From NCBI GenBank assembly GCA_039972875.1, contig JBDWMA010000054.1, forward strand, positions 87,027-151,026: a DNA stretch of 64,000 bases. The letters run 5' to 3'. Origin of the DNA: Pseudoruegeria sp039972875 (GTDB lineage: Bacteria; Pseudomonadota; Alphaproteobacteria; Rhodobacterales; Rhodobacteraceae). Below the pieces are notes generated by a model. The model saw only the letters and a list, made by a program, of their open reading frames with translations, did no database searches and had not been told where the DNA came from. This document shows positions 35,100-43,399 of the stretch, in pieces. The position numbers and the translations under genes were made by a program. Each line of letters opens with the position of its first letter. The stretch's first letter is position 1.

Positions 35100-35168
35100 C
35101 GCAGACATGTCGTCTGCGCTTTCCTGCGTGATCGCGCCTTGGGCTGATGTCGTAACGCAAAAGGAAAG
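35100..35168 (+). promoter_or_regulatory. Predicted expression platform that hides the ribH2 ribosome-binding site
   Basis: A 7-bp hairpin CGCAGAC/GTCTGCG (35100-35118) is followed by CTTTCCT-GCGT (35119-35129). That segment can pair with ACGC-AAA-AGGAAAG (35155-35168), which contains the Shine-Dalgarno 3 nt before the ATG. This would give translational control rather than a terminator; no T-tract is present. Confidence 0.6.
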
Positions 35169-35171
35169 ACC

Positions 35172-35606
35172 ATGACACAGACCCGATATGCTTTCATCAA
35201 GGCACAATGGCACGCCGATATTGTCGATCAGGCCCTCAGGGGCTTTTGCGAGTTAATACCCGCAGAAAATGTCGACGTTTTCGATGTGCCCGGTGCTTTT
35301 GAAATGCCTCTTTTAGCAAGAGATTTGGCCGAATCCGGCCAGTACTCTGCTGTTGCCGCTGCCGCATTCGTGGTGGACGGAGGAATTTACCGACATGATT
35401 TTGTTGCCCAAGCCGTGGTGGACGGCCTTATGCGTGCAAGTCTGGATTCAGGTGTTCCTGTGCTATCTGTCTCTTTGACACCGCACCACTATCAGGAAAC
35501 CGACCATCACAATGAAATCTATCGCGCGCATTTTGTGGAAAAAGGTCGTGAAGCGGCCCGTGCGGCGTTGATGATCGGCAAAGCGCGCGCATCTCTGGCC
35601 GCCTGA
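35172..35606 (+). CDS. ribH: 6,7-dimethyl-8-ribityllumazine synthase, RibH2 type
   Basis: Condenses 5-amino-6-ribitylaminouracil with 3,4-dihydroxybutanone phosphate, the step before riboflavin. 144 residues. It matches the Brucella RibH2 pattern: FIKAQWHADIVDQA, VFDVPGAFEMPLLA, AFVVDGGIYRHDFVAQAVVDG and SVSLTPHHYQE. RibH2 enzymes are decamers and usually poor but flavin-sensitive catalysts beside a housekeeping RibH1. It sits alone behind an FMN riboswitch, so it is regulated by flavin separately from any main rib operon. Confidence 0.94.
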   Translation: MTQTRYAFIKAQWHADIVDQALRGFCELIPAENVDVFDVPGAFEMPLLARDLAESGQYSAVAAAAFVVDGGIYRHDFVAQAVVDGLMRASLDSGVPVLSVSLTPHHYQETDHHNEIYRAHFVEKGREAARAALMIGKARASLAA

Positions 35607-35640
35607 TCGGCCTGACACAAAGCACGATGACGCTTTTACA

Positions 35641-35674
35641 ACGGGCTATGATTCCAAATCACGGCCCGTTTTTT
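35641..35674 (+). terminator. Rho-independent terminator of ribH
   Basis: The stem ACGGGC..TGAT / ATCA..GCCCGT is followed by TTTTTT, 34 bp after the stop. Confidence 0.85.
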
Positions 35675-35689
35675 ATTGATGTCGCGCAT

Positions 35690-36004
35690 TCACATTGACA
35701 AAATCTCAACAACTTCTGCAGAGCCAGTACCATCCACCACCATGGGACATTGTTCCGCAATTTTGCACGCAGCGGCTTGGTCCGCAGCGTCGATGATCGT
35801 CAAACCTGCGACGGGGTTTGAGCCGCCGTTATCCGCTGTTCCTTCGCGGCTAACCGTTTTTGACAGCCCTGCTGGGCCGCCTCCGTCCACCAACGCTTCC
35901 CCCATAGATCCGTACCATGCATTCCAAGCCGTCATGATTTTTTCAAAATCAGCTGGGTCAGATGGTTTTGCGCCTCCGTGATATACAAATGCAAATCTAG
36001 CCAT
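35690..36004 (-). CDS. YCII-related domain protein
   Basis: 104 residues with a ferredoxin-like alpha+beta pattern: MARFAFVYHGG, the EALVDGGGPAG stretch and the VAGLTIIDAADQAAACKIAEQCP segment. It fits the YCII/DGPF-like family of unknown function. It is the third gene of an ArsR-SRPBCC-YCII unit (24 bp after the SRPBCC gene), a combination common in proteobacteria. Confidence 0.8.
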   Translation of the reverse strand: MARFAFVYHGGAKPSDPADFEKIMTAWNAWYGSMGEALVDGGGPAGLSKTVSREGTADNGGSNPVAGLTIIDAADQAAACKIAEQCPMVVDGTGSAEVVEILSM

Positions 36005-36028
36005 GTCATGTACTCCTTTATTAAAAGT

Positions 36029-36460
36029 TCAGTTTGCGATTGCGTTGAGTCTCCGAAGCGAAGAAGTCCAACCCTCAACATGGTTTTGCGCCACTTCATC
36101 CCCCGGTAATTCTGCATGCGTCAGGGTAAACTTGGTCCCACCCGATTGATCCGGAACCAGTTTAATCGTCACGTGACTTTCAACACCCCGTGCATTGTTT
36201 TCATCATGCCACGCCCACGTAAACCCAACCGAATGTGGCGCTTCTACGTGGGTGACATGACCAGAGACTTTGAACTTCTGACCCTCTTCGTTTTGCATGG
36301 TCGACATCCACGGGCCCTTGGCCTCAAACGACAGATTGTGCTCTGGGACATGCATTCCCTCTGGACCCCACCATCGCAACAGATGATCAGTCTGGGTGAC
36401 GAATTTGAAAACAGTATCCGGCGCCGCCTTAAAAACGCGTTCCATCGTTACAGTGGTCAT
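36029..36460 (-). CDS. SRPBCC (AHSA1-like) protein
   Basis: 143 residues with the START/Bet v1-like pattern of bacterial AHSA1-domain proteins: MERVFKAAPDTVFKFVTQTDHLLRWWGPEG and a C-terminal NHVEGWTSSLRRL helix. Such proteins bind hydrophobic ligands; the ligand is unknown. It overlaps the ArsR gene by 4 bp (ATGA), so the regulator and this protein are made together. Confidence 0.9.
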   Translation of the reverse strand: MTTVTMERVFKAAPDTVFKFVTQTDHLLRWWGPEGMHVPEHNLSFEAKGPWMSTMQNEEGQKFKVSGHVTHVEAPHSVGFTWAWHDENNARGVESHVTIKLVPDQSGGTKFTLTHAELPGDEVAQNHVEGWTSSLRRLNAIAN

Positions 36461-36780
36461 GATTTGTCGTGCTCCTCTAATGCTGCCTCAAGCCGTTCAA
36501 GACTTCCGGTCCAGAATGTTTCGTGATCCATTGTCCACCCATGAATGGCCTGCACAGCAGCGGGCACCACCGAATAGATCCGACTTTGACCAGCCACACG
36601 TTGGTGAACTAAACCTGCGTCTCTCAGAATCTTGAGATGACGCGAAATCGCCGGAGCCGACATTTCTGCGACGGATTGCAATTGCCCTGCAGGCTGTGCG
36701 CCGTCCCGCAACAATTTGGTCACGATTGCAAAACGGGTTGGATCCCCAAGAGCGGAAAACAGATGGGTTATTTCGATCAT
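36457..36780 (-). CDS. ArsR-family transcriptional regulator
   Basis: 107-residue winged HTH repressor: LFSALGDPTRFAIVTKLL, the recognition region MSAPAISRHLKILRDAGLVHQR and the wing VAGQSRIYSV. There is no metal-binding ELCVCDL motif, so it belongs to the non-metal SdpR/PyeR-like branch often linked to AHSA1 genes. It probably represses its own operon through the palindromes at 36795-36816. Confidence 0.9.
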   Translation of the reverse strand: MIEITHLFSALGDPTRFAIVTKLLRDGAQPAGQLQSVAEMSAPAISRHLKILRDAGLVHQRVAGQSRIYSVVPAAVQAIHGWTMDHETFWTGSLERLEAALEEHDKS

Positions 36781-36794
36781 TCATTTCTCCACTT

Positions 36795-36816
36795 CGTTAA
36801 TTAACGTATCAGTTAA
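36795..36816. promoter_or_regulatory. Overlapping palindromes, candidate ArsR operator
   Basis: CGTTAATTAACG (36795-36806) is a perfect palindrome and overlaps the dyad TTAAC-N6-GTTAA (36801-36816), 15-36 bp before the arsR start. AT-rich TTAA dyads of this kind fit ArsR-family sites. Confidence 0.55.
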
Positions 36817-36902
36817 ATAAATTATGTCAATAGTATCGGATTTTCTCAGATTTATGTCGGTTTGGGATCGACGACTTTTGATTTCCTGACTACATTTTGA
36901 CC

Positions 36903-37778
36903 ATGACGCGCGCACTGCTTTCCTTTGGCCACGGCTATTCCGCTCAGGCCTTGTCCCGACACCTTTTGCCACGTGGTTGGCATGTGATGGGAACCACCCG
37001 CAGCCAAGACAAATTAGCCACTTTGGAAGCCGAAGGTGTATCGCCCATCCAATGGCCCGGCGGTCACCCTGAAGACGTTCAAACCGCGCTAAACCGTGCG
37101 AGTTTCATTCTGGTGTCTGCTGGTCCCAATGATGCAGGTGATCCAGTACTAGCCCAATGGCGCGATCAGATCGCTGAGACAGCCGACCATGTGGAATGGA
37201 TCGGGTACCTGTCAACAACCGGCGTTTATGGTGACCATCAAGGCGGATGGGTCGATGAAACGACTCAATTGACGCCCTCAACAAAGCGTGGCCAAGCGCG
37301 TGTTGAGGCTGAACACCAGTGGCAAGAGTTGGCCGCGCGCGTAGGGTTGCCGCTTCATATCTTTCGGTTGGCCGGGATCTATGGACCTGGACGCGGACCA
37401 TTTTCCAAGGTGCGAAACGGCACCGCACGCCGAATACTAAAACCAAACCAAGTCTTTTCCCGCATCCACGTAGAGGACATTGCACAAACCTTACATGCGT
37501 CAATGCGCAATCTAAATCCCGGCGCGGTTTATAATCTTTGTGATGATGACCCTGCCCCGCCAGAAGATGTGATTGGTTATGCTGCGCATTTGCTAAACCT
37601 GCCCCTAGCCCCCGCAGAAGATTTTGAGACCGCCGAAATGACCCCCATGGCACGCAGCTTTTACGCAGAAAGCAAACGTGTGCGAAATGATCGGATCAAA
37701 CAGGAACTTGGCGTTACATTGAAATACCCGACCTATCGGGATGGCTTACAGGCGCTCTTGGCTGAGGAAAACAGCTAG
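36903..37778 (+). CDS. NAD-dependent epimerase/SDR protein (YeeZ-like)
   Basis: 291 residues from the ATG at 36903 (a TTG two codons earlier is an alternative). An atypical Rossmann start LLSFGHGYSAQALSRHLLPRGW replaces the usual GxxGxxG. The catalytic-type STTGVYGDHQGGWVDE, FRLAGIYGPGRGPF and the HVEDIAQTLHASM segments match the extended-SDR YeeZ family. The substrate is unknown, with sugar nucleotides possible. It stands alone between the arsR unit and dxs. Confidence 0.85.
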   Translation: MTRALLSFGHGYSAQALSRHLLPRGWHVMGTTRSQDKLATLEAEGVSPIQWPGGHPEDVQTALNRASFILVSAGPNDAGDPVLAQWRDQIAETADHVEWIGYLSTTGVYGDHQGGWVDETTQLTPSTKRGQARVEAEHQWQELAARVGLPLHIFRLAGIYGPGRGPFSKVRNGTARRILKPNQVFSRIHVEDIAQTLHASMRNLNPGAVYNLCDDDPAPPEDVIGYAAHLLNLPLAPAEDFETAEMTPMARSFYAESKRVRNDRIKQELGVTLKYPTYRDGLQALLAEENS

Positions 37779-37804
37779 CCCCTAATCTTAGTATTCATAC
37801 GAAA

Positions 37805-37824
37805 AAGGGGCCAACAGGCCCCTT
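37805..37824 (-). terminator. Rho-independent terminator of the xseB-ispA-dxs unit
   Basis: An 8-bp perfect stem AAGGGGCC / GGCCCCTT with a 4-nt loop; on the minus strand it leads into TTTTT, 25 bp beyond the dxs stop. Confidence 0.88.
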
Positions 37825-37848
37825 AAAAGATATCAAGCAAAAATGGAT

Positions 37849-39777
37849 CTAAGCCCGACGTGACGATAGATTAGCCACGCCAAGAACATCCAAAACTTTG
37901 GCCTCGATCTCCAGGGCATTCATCCCAGCAGAGGCATACATATCTGCAGGGCTGGCATGATCGATAAACGTATCCGGGAATACCATAGAACGATATTTCA
38001 GACCGTGGTCAAACACGCCTTCATCCGCAAGCAACTGCGCCACATGGCTGCCAAATCCGCCAGTTGCCCCTTCTTCGATGGTGATCAACGCCTCATGATC
38101 CGCAGCCAGTTTCAGGATTAATTCCCGATCCAACGGTTTTGCGAAACGGGCATCGGCAATTGTCGGCGTAATGCCTTTGGCGGCCAGCGCCTCGCAGGCC
38201 TTTTCAACCTCTGCCAGACGGGTTCCAAAGGACAAAATCGCAACTTTATGACCCTCACGGATCATCCGGCCTTTACCAATTTCCAATGGCTCACCGCGTT
38301 CGGGCATTTCAACCCCAACGCCTTCGCCTCTTGGAAAACGAAAGGCCGACGGTCGATCGTTAATGCTGGCAGCAGTGGCCACCATATGTACCAACTCTGC
38401 CTCATCAGCGGCGGCCATCACGACGAATTCTGGCAAGTTAGCCAAAAACGCGATATCAAAGGACCCCGCATGAGTAGCGCCGTCTGCACCGACAAGCCCG
38501 GCCCGATCAATAGCAAAGCGCACAGGCAACCGTTGGATTGCAACATCATGAACAACTTGATCATAGCCCCGTTGCAAAAAGGTCGAATACATCGCGCAAA
38601 AGGGCTTCATCCCGCCAGCAGCCAAGGCCGCGCTAAAAGTTACGCCATGTTGTTCGGCAATACCAACGTCGAAACAACGACTGGGATATCGTTCAGCAAA
38701 TAGGTTCAACCCGGTGCCATCTGGCATCGCCGCAGTTACGGCTACAATCTTATCATCATCGGCAGCCTGTTTCAGCAGGCTATCAGCAAATACCTTTGTA
38801 TAGCTTGGCGCATTGCTGGGGGCTTTGTCCTGTTTACCAGTGATAACATCAAACTTTGCCGTAGCGTGACCTCGATCCGGCGCGTTTTCTGCCGGATGAT
38901 ACCCTTTGCCCTTTTTTGTGATGGCATGAATCAGAATGGGGCCTGTCGCACGTGCGCGGACCGTGCGCAGTACGGACAACAATTGATCCATATCGTGCCC
39001 GTCAATCGGACCCAAATAGGAAAAACCCAATTCTTCGAACAACGTCCCTCCGACGGTCATACCTTTCAGCATTTCCTTAGCGCGGCGCGCCCCTTCTTGG
39101 AACGGTTCGGGCAACAGGCTCACCGCGCCTTTGGCGGCCGCTTTGAATTCCTGAAAGGGCTCTCCTGCATAGAGCCTCGACAAATAAGAAGACAACGCAC
39201 CAACCGGTGGAGCAATTGACATCTCATTGTCGTTCAGGATCACAATCATACGTTTTTTCAGATGGCCGGCATTGTTCATCGCCTCAAAAGCCATGCCCGC
39301 TGACATGGAGCCATCACCGATCACGGCGATACAATCACCAATGCCGTGTTCAGGAGCACCGCCAAGATCACGGGCAACCGCAAAACCCAGTGCCGCTGAG
39401 ATAGAAGTGGAACTATGGGCCGCCCCAAATGGATCAAATGCGCTCTCTGATCTTTTTGTAAAGCCGCTTAACCCGTCCTTTTGGCGTAGACTGCGGATAC
39501 GATCCCGACGCCCCGTAAGGATCTTGTGCGGATAACACTGATGACCCACATCCCAGATCAAACGATCCCTTGGCGTATCGAATACAGCGTGAATTGCAGT
39601 GGTCAGTTCCACAACCCCTAAACCAGCCCCAAGATGGCCACCGGTTTCCGACACCGCCGAAATGGTTTCTTCTCGGACTTCATGAGCCAGCTGAGTCAGC
39701 TCTGCATCAGAAAACTGTTTCATGTCTGCCGGGATGGTGACCCGATCGAGGATCGGTGTATCTGGGTACTGACTCAT
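37849..39777 (-). CDS. dxs: 1-deoxy-D-xylulose-5-phosphate synthase
   Basis: First and flux-setting step of the MEP isoprenoid pathway, pyruvate plus glyceraldehyde 3-phosphate. 642 residues. The thiamine diphosphate motif GDGSMSAGMAFEAMNNAG is followed by NDNEMSIAP; the transketolase central domain shows FDVGIAEQHGVTFSAALA and the RAGLVGADGATHAGSFD loop. It lies 27 bp after ispA in the xseB-ispA-dxs order common to proteobacteria. Confidence 0.98.
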   Translation of the reverse strand: MSQYPDTPILDRVTIPADMKQFSDAELTQLAHEVREETISAVSETGGHLGAGLGVVELTTAIHAVFDTPRDRLIWDVGHQCYPHKILTGRRDRIRSLRQKDGLSGFTKRSESAFDPFGAAHSSTSISAALGFAVARDLGGAPEHGIGDCIAVIGDGSMSAGMAFEAMNNAGHLKKRMIVILNDNEMSIAPPVGALSSYLSRLYAGEPFQEFKAAAKGAVSLLPEPFQEGARRAKEMLKGMTVGGTLFEELGFSYLGPIDGHDMDQLLSVLRTVRARATGPILIHAITKKGKGYHPAENAPDRGHATAKFDVITGKQDKAPSNAPSYTKVFADSLLKQAADDDKIVAVTAAMPDGTGLNLFAERYPSRCFDVGIAEQHGVTFSAALAAGGMKPFCAMYSTFLQRGYDQVVHDVAIQRLPVRFAIDRAGLVGADGATHAGSFDIAFLANLPEFVVMAAADEAELVHMVATAASINDRPSAFRFPRGEGVGVEMPERGEPLEIGKGRMIREGHKVAILSFGTRLAEVEKACEALAAKGITPTIADARFAKPLDRELILKLAADHEALITIEEGATGGFGSHVAQLLADEGVFDHGLKYRSMVFPDTFIDHASPADMYASAGMNALEIEAKVLDVLGVANLSSRRA

Positions 39778-39804
39778 AAAATTAAATGTCCCCTTCGGGC
39801 AAAA

Positions 39805-40674
39805 CTATTTGTCTCGCGCAATAACGAAACGCGCGGCCTGCTTCAAGGCCATGGCGTCATCACCGTAAGGTTCAAGAGCGGCCTCGGCCTGTTCAACCAG
39901 CACCTTAGCACGAGATTTCGCCCCCTCCAAACCGAGCAAAGAAACGAACGTTGCCTTGCCAGCATCAGCGTCTTTTCCGACAGCCTTACCAACATGGGCT
40001 GCATCGCCCTCAACATCGAGAATATCATCAGCGATCTGAAAGGCTGCGCCCAGCGCGTGAGCATAGGTGGTCAATGGCACCGGATCTGCTTGGCCCAATA
40101 ATGCCCCGGCGGCACCAGACCAACAAATCAACGCCCCGGTTTTATTAACCTGTAGCTCTGTTATCTCGTCTAGATTTAACGCGCGACCAGCCGTTTCTGC
40201 GGCAATATCTTGCGCCTGGCCTAACACCATTCCTTCGGCCCCAACGGCCTTGGCAAAGCTAGAAATCAGCGCGATCCGAACTGCTGGATCAGCGGCGCAA
40301 GCAGGACGGGCAAGCAAATCAAACGCCAGAGTCTGCAATGCATCTCCGACTAAAACACCTGTTGCTTCATCCCATTTCACATGAACGGTCGGTTGACCGC
40401 GGCGCAGATCATCGTCGTCCATGCAGGGTAAATCGTCATGAACAAGCGAATACGCATGAAGCGTTTCCGCAGCACAAGCAGCAATCACCGATTGTTCAGG
40501 AGCAATACCATGCAGGCGCGCGCCTTCCATGACTAAAAAACCGCGCAACCTTTTGCCACCAAGACAAGCGTACCGCATACCATCAATGACAGGTTGGTCC
40601 GCCATAGGCGCCATAATGTCCGCCAACGCAGTTTCGATCTGCGTTGCTGCCCTAGAAATTGACGTCTTAAACAT
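39805..40674 (-). CDS. ispA: Farnesyl-diphosphate synthase
   Basis: 289-residue short-chain polyprenyl synthase that builds C15 farnesyl diphosphate from C5 units. The first Asp-rich motif HDDLPCMDDDDLRRG with its two-residue insertion is typical of type II bacterial FPP synthases; the second motif is GAAFQIADDILD. Geranylgeranyl specificity cannot be excluded. It begins 2 bp after xseB. Confidence 0.94.
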   Translation of the reverse strand: MFKTSISRAATQIETALADIMAPMADQPVIDGMRYACLGGKRLRGFLVMEGARLHGIAPEQSVIAACAAETLHAYSLVHDDLPCMDDDDLRRGQPTVHVKWDEATGVLVGDALQTLAFDLLARPACAADPAVRIALISSFAKAVGAEGMVLGQAQDIAAETAGRALNLDEITELQVNKTGALICWSGAAGALLGQADPVPLTTYAHALGAAFQIADDILDVEGDAAHVGKAVGKDADAGKATFVSLLGLEGAKSRAKVLVEQAEAALEPYGDDAMALKQAARFVIARDK

Positions 40675-40676
40675 GA

Positions 40677-40919
40677 CTATAGCCCGTCAACTGCGGTCGT
40701 GCCTTTAGGCACACCACCCTCACCCAAAGTAATTGCCGCAACTTTTTCTTCTGCTTCTTTCAGCTTTGTTTCACAACGCTTCTTGAGCAATGCCCCGCGC
40801 TCATACAAAGCGATTGATTGTTCCAACGGAACATCACCACGTTCCAGCTGACCAACAACCTGTTCTAATTCAGCCATAGCTTGCTCAAAGCTCATGTCGT
40901 CTACAGAAACATCGTTCAT
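40677..40919 (-). CDS. xseB: Exodeoxyribonuclease VII small subunit
   Basis: 80 residues from the ATG at 40919, with an AGGAG Shine-Dalgarno-like sequence upstream. SFEQAMAELEQVVGQLERGDVPLEQSIALYERG matches the family's coiled helical hairpin (given here as its two helices). It binds XseA to form an ssDNA exonuclease. The frame opens at 41021, but that extension is unlike the family. Confidence 0.95.
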   Translation of the reverse strand: MNDVSVDDMSFEQAMAELEQVVGQLERGDVPLEQSIALYERGALLKKRCETKLKEAEEKVAAITLGEGGVPKGTTAVDGL

Positions 40920-41046
40920 GTGCCGACTCCTGTTCAGTTTTTTCTGCGTGAAACTGCACGCCATATTCGCGACACCCAGACCACATCCCGACATTAAAGT
41001 CGAGTCGGGGACGCGCGACATTTCGAATAGCTCGGCGAAAATCCGT

Positions 41047-41988
41047 TCACTCGCGCAGGGCGCGCTCCATCAACACCTGCACATGTATTGCCACGGCCCG
41101 ACCCAACGCTGCCAGATCATACCCGCCCTCAAGCGAAGAGACGATGCGCCCCCCACATACCTGATCCGCAACATCGCAGATCCGGTGGGTCAGCCAATGA
41201 AAATCCTCATCCGACCAGTTTAGATTGGCCAATGGATCGTCCCTATGGGCATCAAATCCGGCAGAAATCAAAATCAAATCCGGCTTAAATGCAAGCACTG
41301 CAGGCAATATTTCACCTTCATACACCGCCTGCATCCCCTGCCCTGTACTGTCGGGTGGCAAAGGTACGTTCAACACATTGCCATAGGCACCCGTTTCGGT
41401 GCGCGCACCACTGCCTGGCCATAATGGCATTTGGTGTGTGGAACAAAACAAACTCCGGCTTTCCTTCCACAAAAGATCCTGCGTACCATTCCCATGGTGA
41501 ACGTCGAAATCAATCACTGCGACACGCTTTGCGCCGGAGACAGTTAAAGCGTGCTGCGCTGCCAAAGCAATGTTGCCAAACAGACAAAAGCCCATAGCAC
41601 GCGTTGTTTCTGCGTGATGCCCAGGAGGACGAAGCGCACAAAAAGCGTTTCCAGCCGCCCCTTGCATCACCAAATCAACCGCAGCTAAATTTGCCCCCAC
41701 CGCGCGGAATGCGGCTTCTAAAGTTCCCGGTGACATATGTGTGTCGGCATCGATCGCCACTGTTCCCGTAACTGGCGCCGCGCCAACCAATTTCTGCACA
41801 TAGACAGGATCATGCAACTTCAGCACATCAGCCTTGGTGGCCAATGGGGCCTCAAAACGAGTGAGCCCATCAAACATCGGAGCATTCAAGGCATTTAGAA
41901 TAGATTCGATCCGCGCCACCTGTTCGGGATGACCCGGCGGCATAATATGCTGCGTGCTAGAAGCGTGCGTATAAAGGGCCGTTGTCAT
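41047..41988 (-). CDS. Histone-deacetylase-family protein
   Basis: 313 residues with the zinc-hydrolase signatures of class II-like bacterial deacetylases and acetylpolyamine amidohydrolases: PPGHHAE (His124/His125), VIDFDVHHGNGTQ (Asp162/His164), and LILISAGFDAHRDDPL for the second Asp. It should deacetylate small acetylated amines or acetyl-lysine proteins in the cytosol; the substrate is not predictable. It starts 24 bp after the response-regulator stop, in the same orientation, so it is probably in that operon. Confidence 0.92.
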   Translation of the reverse strand: MTTALYTHASSTQHIMPPGHPEQVARIESILNALNAPMFDGLTRFEAPLATKADVLKLHDPVYVQKLVGAAPVTGTVAIDADTHMSPGTLEAAFRAVGANLAAVDLVMQGAAGNAFCALRPPGHHAETTRAMGFCLFGNIALAAQHALTVSGAKRVAVIDFDVHHGNGTQDLLWKESRSLFCSTHQMPLWPGSGARTETGAYGNVLNVPLPPDSTGQGMQAVYEGEILPAVLAFKPDLILISAGFDAHRDDPLANLNWSDEDFHWLTHRICDVADQVCGGRIVSSLEGGYDLAALGRAVAIHVQVLMERALRE

Positions 41989-42012
41989 AACGTTATGTAT
42001 CCCGCTTGCAAA

Positions 42013-42717
42013 TCAATCCGGAACCAACATGTAACCCGCTCCACGGACTGTTTGCAGGTATCGCGGCTGTTTGGGTTCTGCCTCAAACTTTCGGCGCAAT
42101 CGTGTAATTTGCACATCAACAGCGCGCTCCTGCGCCTGACCTTTGTCTCGCCCAAGGTCCTCAACAAGCTGAGCACGGCTGATCGGTTCACCGGTATTGG
42201 CCGAAAAGATCTTCATCAAGGCGGATTCCGTGGCCGTCAGGCGGATGAGTGTCTCACCCTCCCACATTTCCCCGCGCACAACATCATACCGAACCGGCCC
42301 AAGAGATAGGATTTTGGGGCTATCCAAATCCGTAGCCGCCGCCGGGGCGCGGCGTAAAATGGCATTGATCCGCAAAAGCAATTCTTTGGGTTCAAAAGGT
42401 TTGGGCAAATAATCATCCGCCCCCGCCTCAAGTCCAGCAATCCGATCCTCTGTTTCGCCACGCGCCGTCAACAACAAGATCGGGGTTGCCAAATCTTCTC
42501 GCAAGGATCGCGTCAGGGAAATACCGTCCTCTCCCGGCATCATCACATCCATAACAATGAGATCAAATTCCAACCCCGACAAGATACGCCGCGCGTGCGC
42601 TGCATCCCGTGCGGACGTCACCCAAAACCCGTTCCGCATCAAAAACTTCTGCAATAAGCCTCGGATACGCTCATCATCATCCACAATCAGCAGATGCGCT
42701 TCGGAATGATCTGCCAT
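42013..42717 (-). CDS. OmpR-family response regulator (PetR-like)
   Basis: 234 residues. The receiver domain has the acidic pocket VDDDERIRG, phospho-acceptor Asp57 (MDVMMPGEDG) and the Lys of YLPKPFEP. The C-terminal winged helix has ERAVDVQITRLRRKFE and YLQTVRGAGYML. The marR stop overlaps its ATG by one base (TGATG). A MarR gene before an OmpR-type regulator matches the petP-petR pair known in Rhodobacter capsulatus, where both are needed for growth; that identity is inferred. No histidine kinase gene is adjacent. Confidence 0.92.
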   Translation of the reverse strand: MADHSEAHLLIVDDDERIRGLLQKFLMRNGFWVTSARDAAHARRILSGLEFDLIVMDVMMPGEDGISLTRSLREDLATPILLLTARGETEDRIAGLEAGADDYLPKPFEPKELLLRINAILRRAPAAATDLDSPKILSLGPVRYDVVRGEMWEGETLIRLTATESALMKIFSANTGEPISRAQLVEDLGRDKGQAQERAVDVQITRLRRKFEAEPKQPRYLQTVRGAGYMLVPD

Positions 42718-43214
42718 CAAGTTTCTTCCTTAATTTTTTTAAATTGCGTCCGCGCTTCAGGGTCCATCATTGCCTCAAGTACCTGCCTGAACCCAACCAC
42801 AGCGTCTGGACCCACAGCGCGATACGCGGAACGCATCCGCGCACATTGCGCATCGCTAAGCGCACGCTCTAACGTCTGCCCTGTGTCAGTTAAAAACAAA
42901 TGACGCTCACGCTTATCCCGGACTCCAACTCGCGACTCCACCAGACCATCATCTATTAAGGCCCGCAATACGCGATTTAGCGACTGCTTGGTAACCCCAA
43001 GAATAGACAGCAGATTATTCACCGTGGTACCTGGCGTACGATTAATGAAATGAATGGCACGATGATGTGCGCGGCCATAGGCATGATTTTCAAGAATGCG
43101 ATCCGGATCAGCGGTAAAGCCACGGTAGGCAAAGAACATCGCCTCAATGCCTTTTCGCAATTGCTCATCGGTCAGGAATAACAGGCTTTCTCCGCCCTGC
43201 CTGCCTTCGATCAT
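42717..43214 (-). CDS. MarR-family regulator (PetP-like)
   Basis: 165-residue winged-HTH protein: LRKGIEAMFFAYRGF, the recognition helix NNLLSILGVTKQSLNRVLRALIDDGLVESR and the wing GVRDKRERHLFLTDTG. It is translationally coupled to the response regulator. In R. capsulatus PetP plays this part upstream of PetR and petABC; here petABC is about 12 kb away. The ligand, if any, is unknown. Confidence 0.9.
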   Translation of the reverse strand: MIEGRQGGESLLFLTDEQLRKGIEAMFFAYRGFTADPDRILENHAYGRAHHRAIHFINRTPGTTVNNLLSILGVTKQSLNRVLRALIDDGLVESRVGVRDKRERHLFLTDTGQTLERALSDAQCARMRSAYRAVGPDAVVGFRQVLEAMMDPEARTQFKKIKEET

Positions 43215-43399
43215 AGCTTTTTTCCTCTGTTGCGGGGTCTACCTTCTGGTCATAGACTTTATGTCAGCCTTGTTGACTTTCCAAGAATCAATGTGTAACT
43301 ACTTTAAGATTTTGAGCAACATTGTGTCCGAACCGGACTTATATTGCGCAACTTTTGCAAACCAACTGCCGAAGCCTCGGTATTTCGAAGGGAAAAACA

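Noticed and set aside
36796..36816. A TTAA-N-TTAA pattern that might be a CtrA site.
   Set aside because: The spacing is 8 rather than the 7 required by the CtrA consensus; the palindromic reading fits the ArsR gene better.
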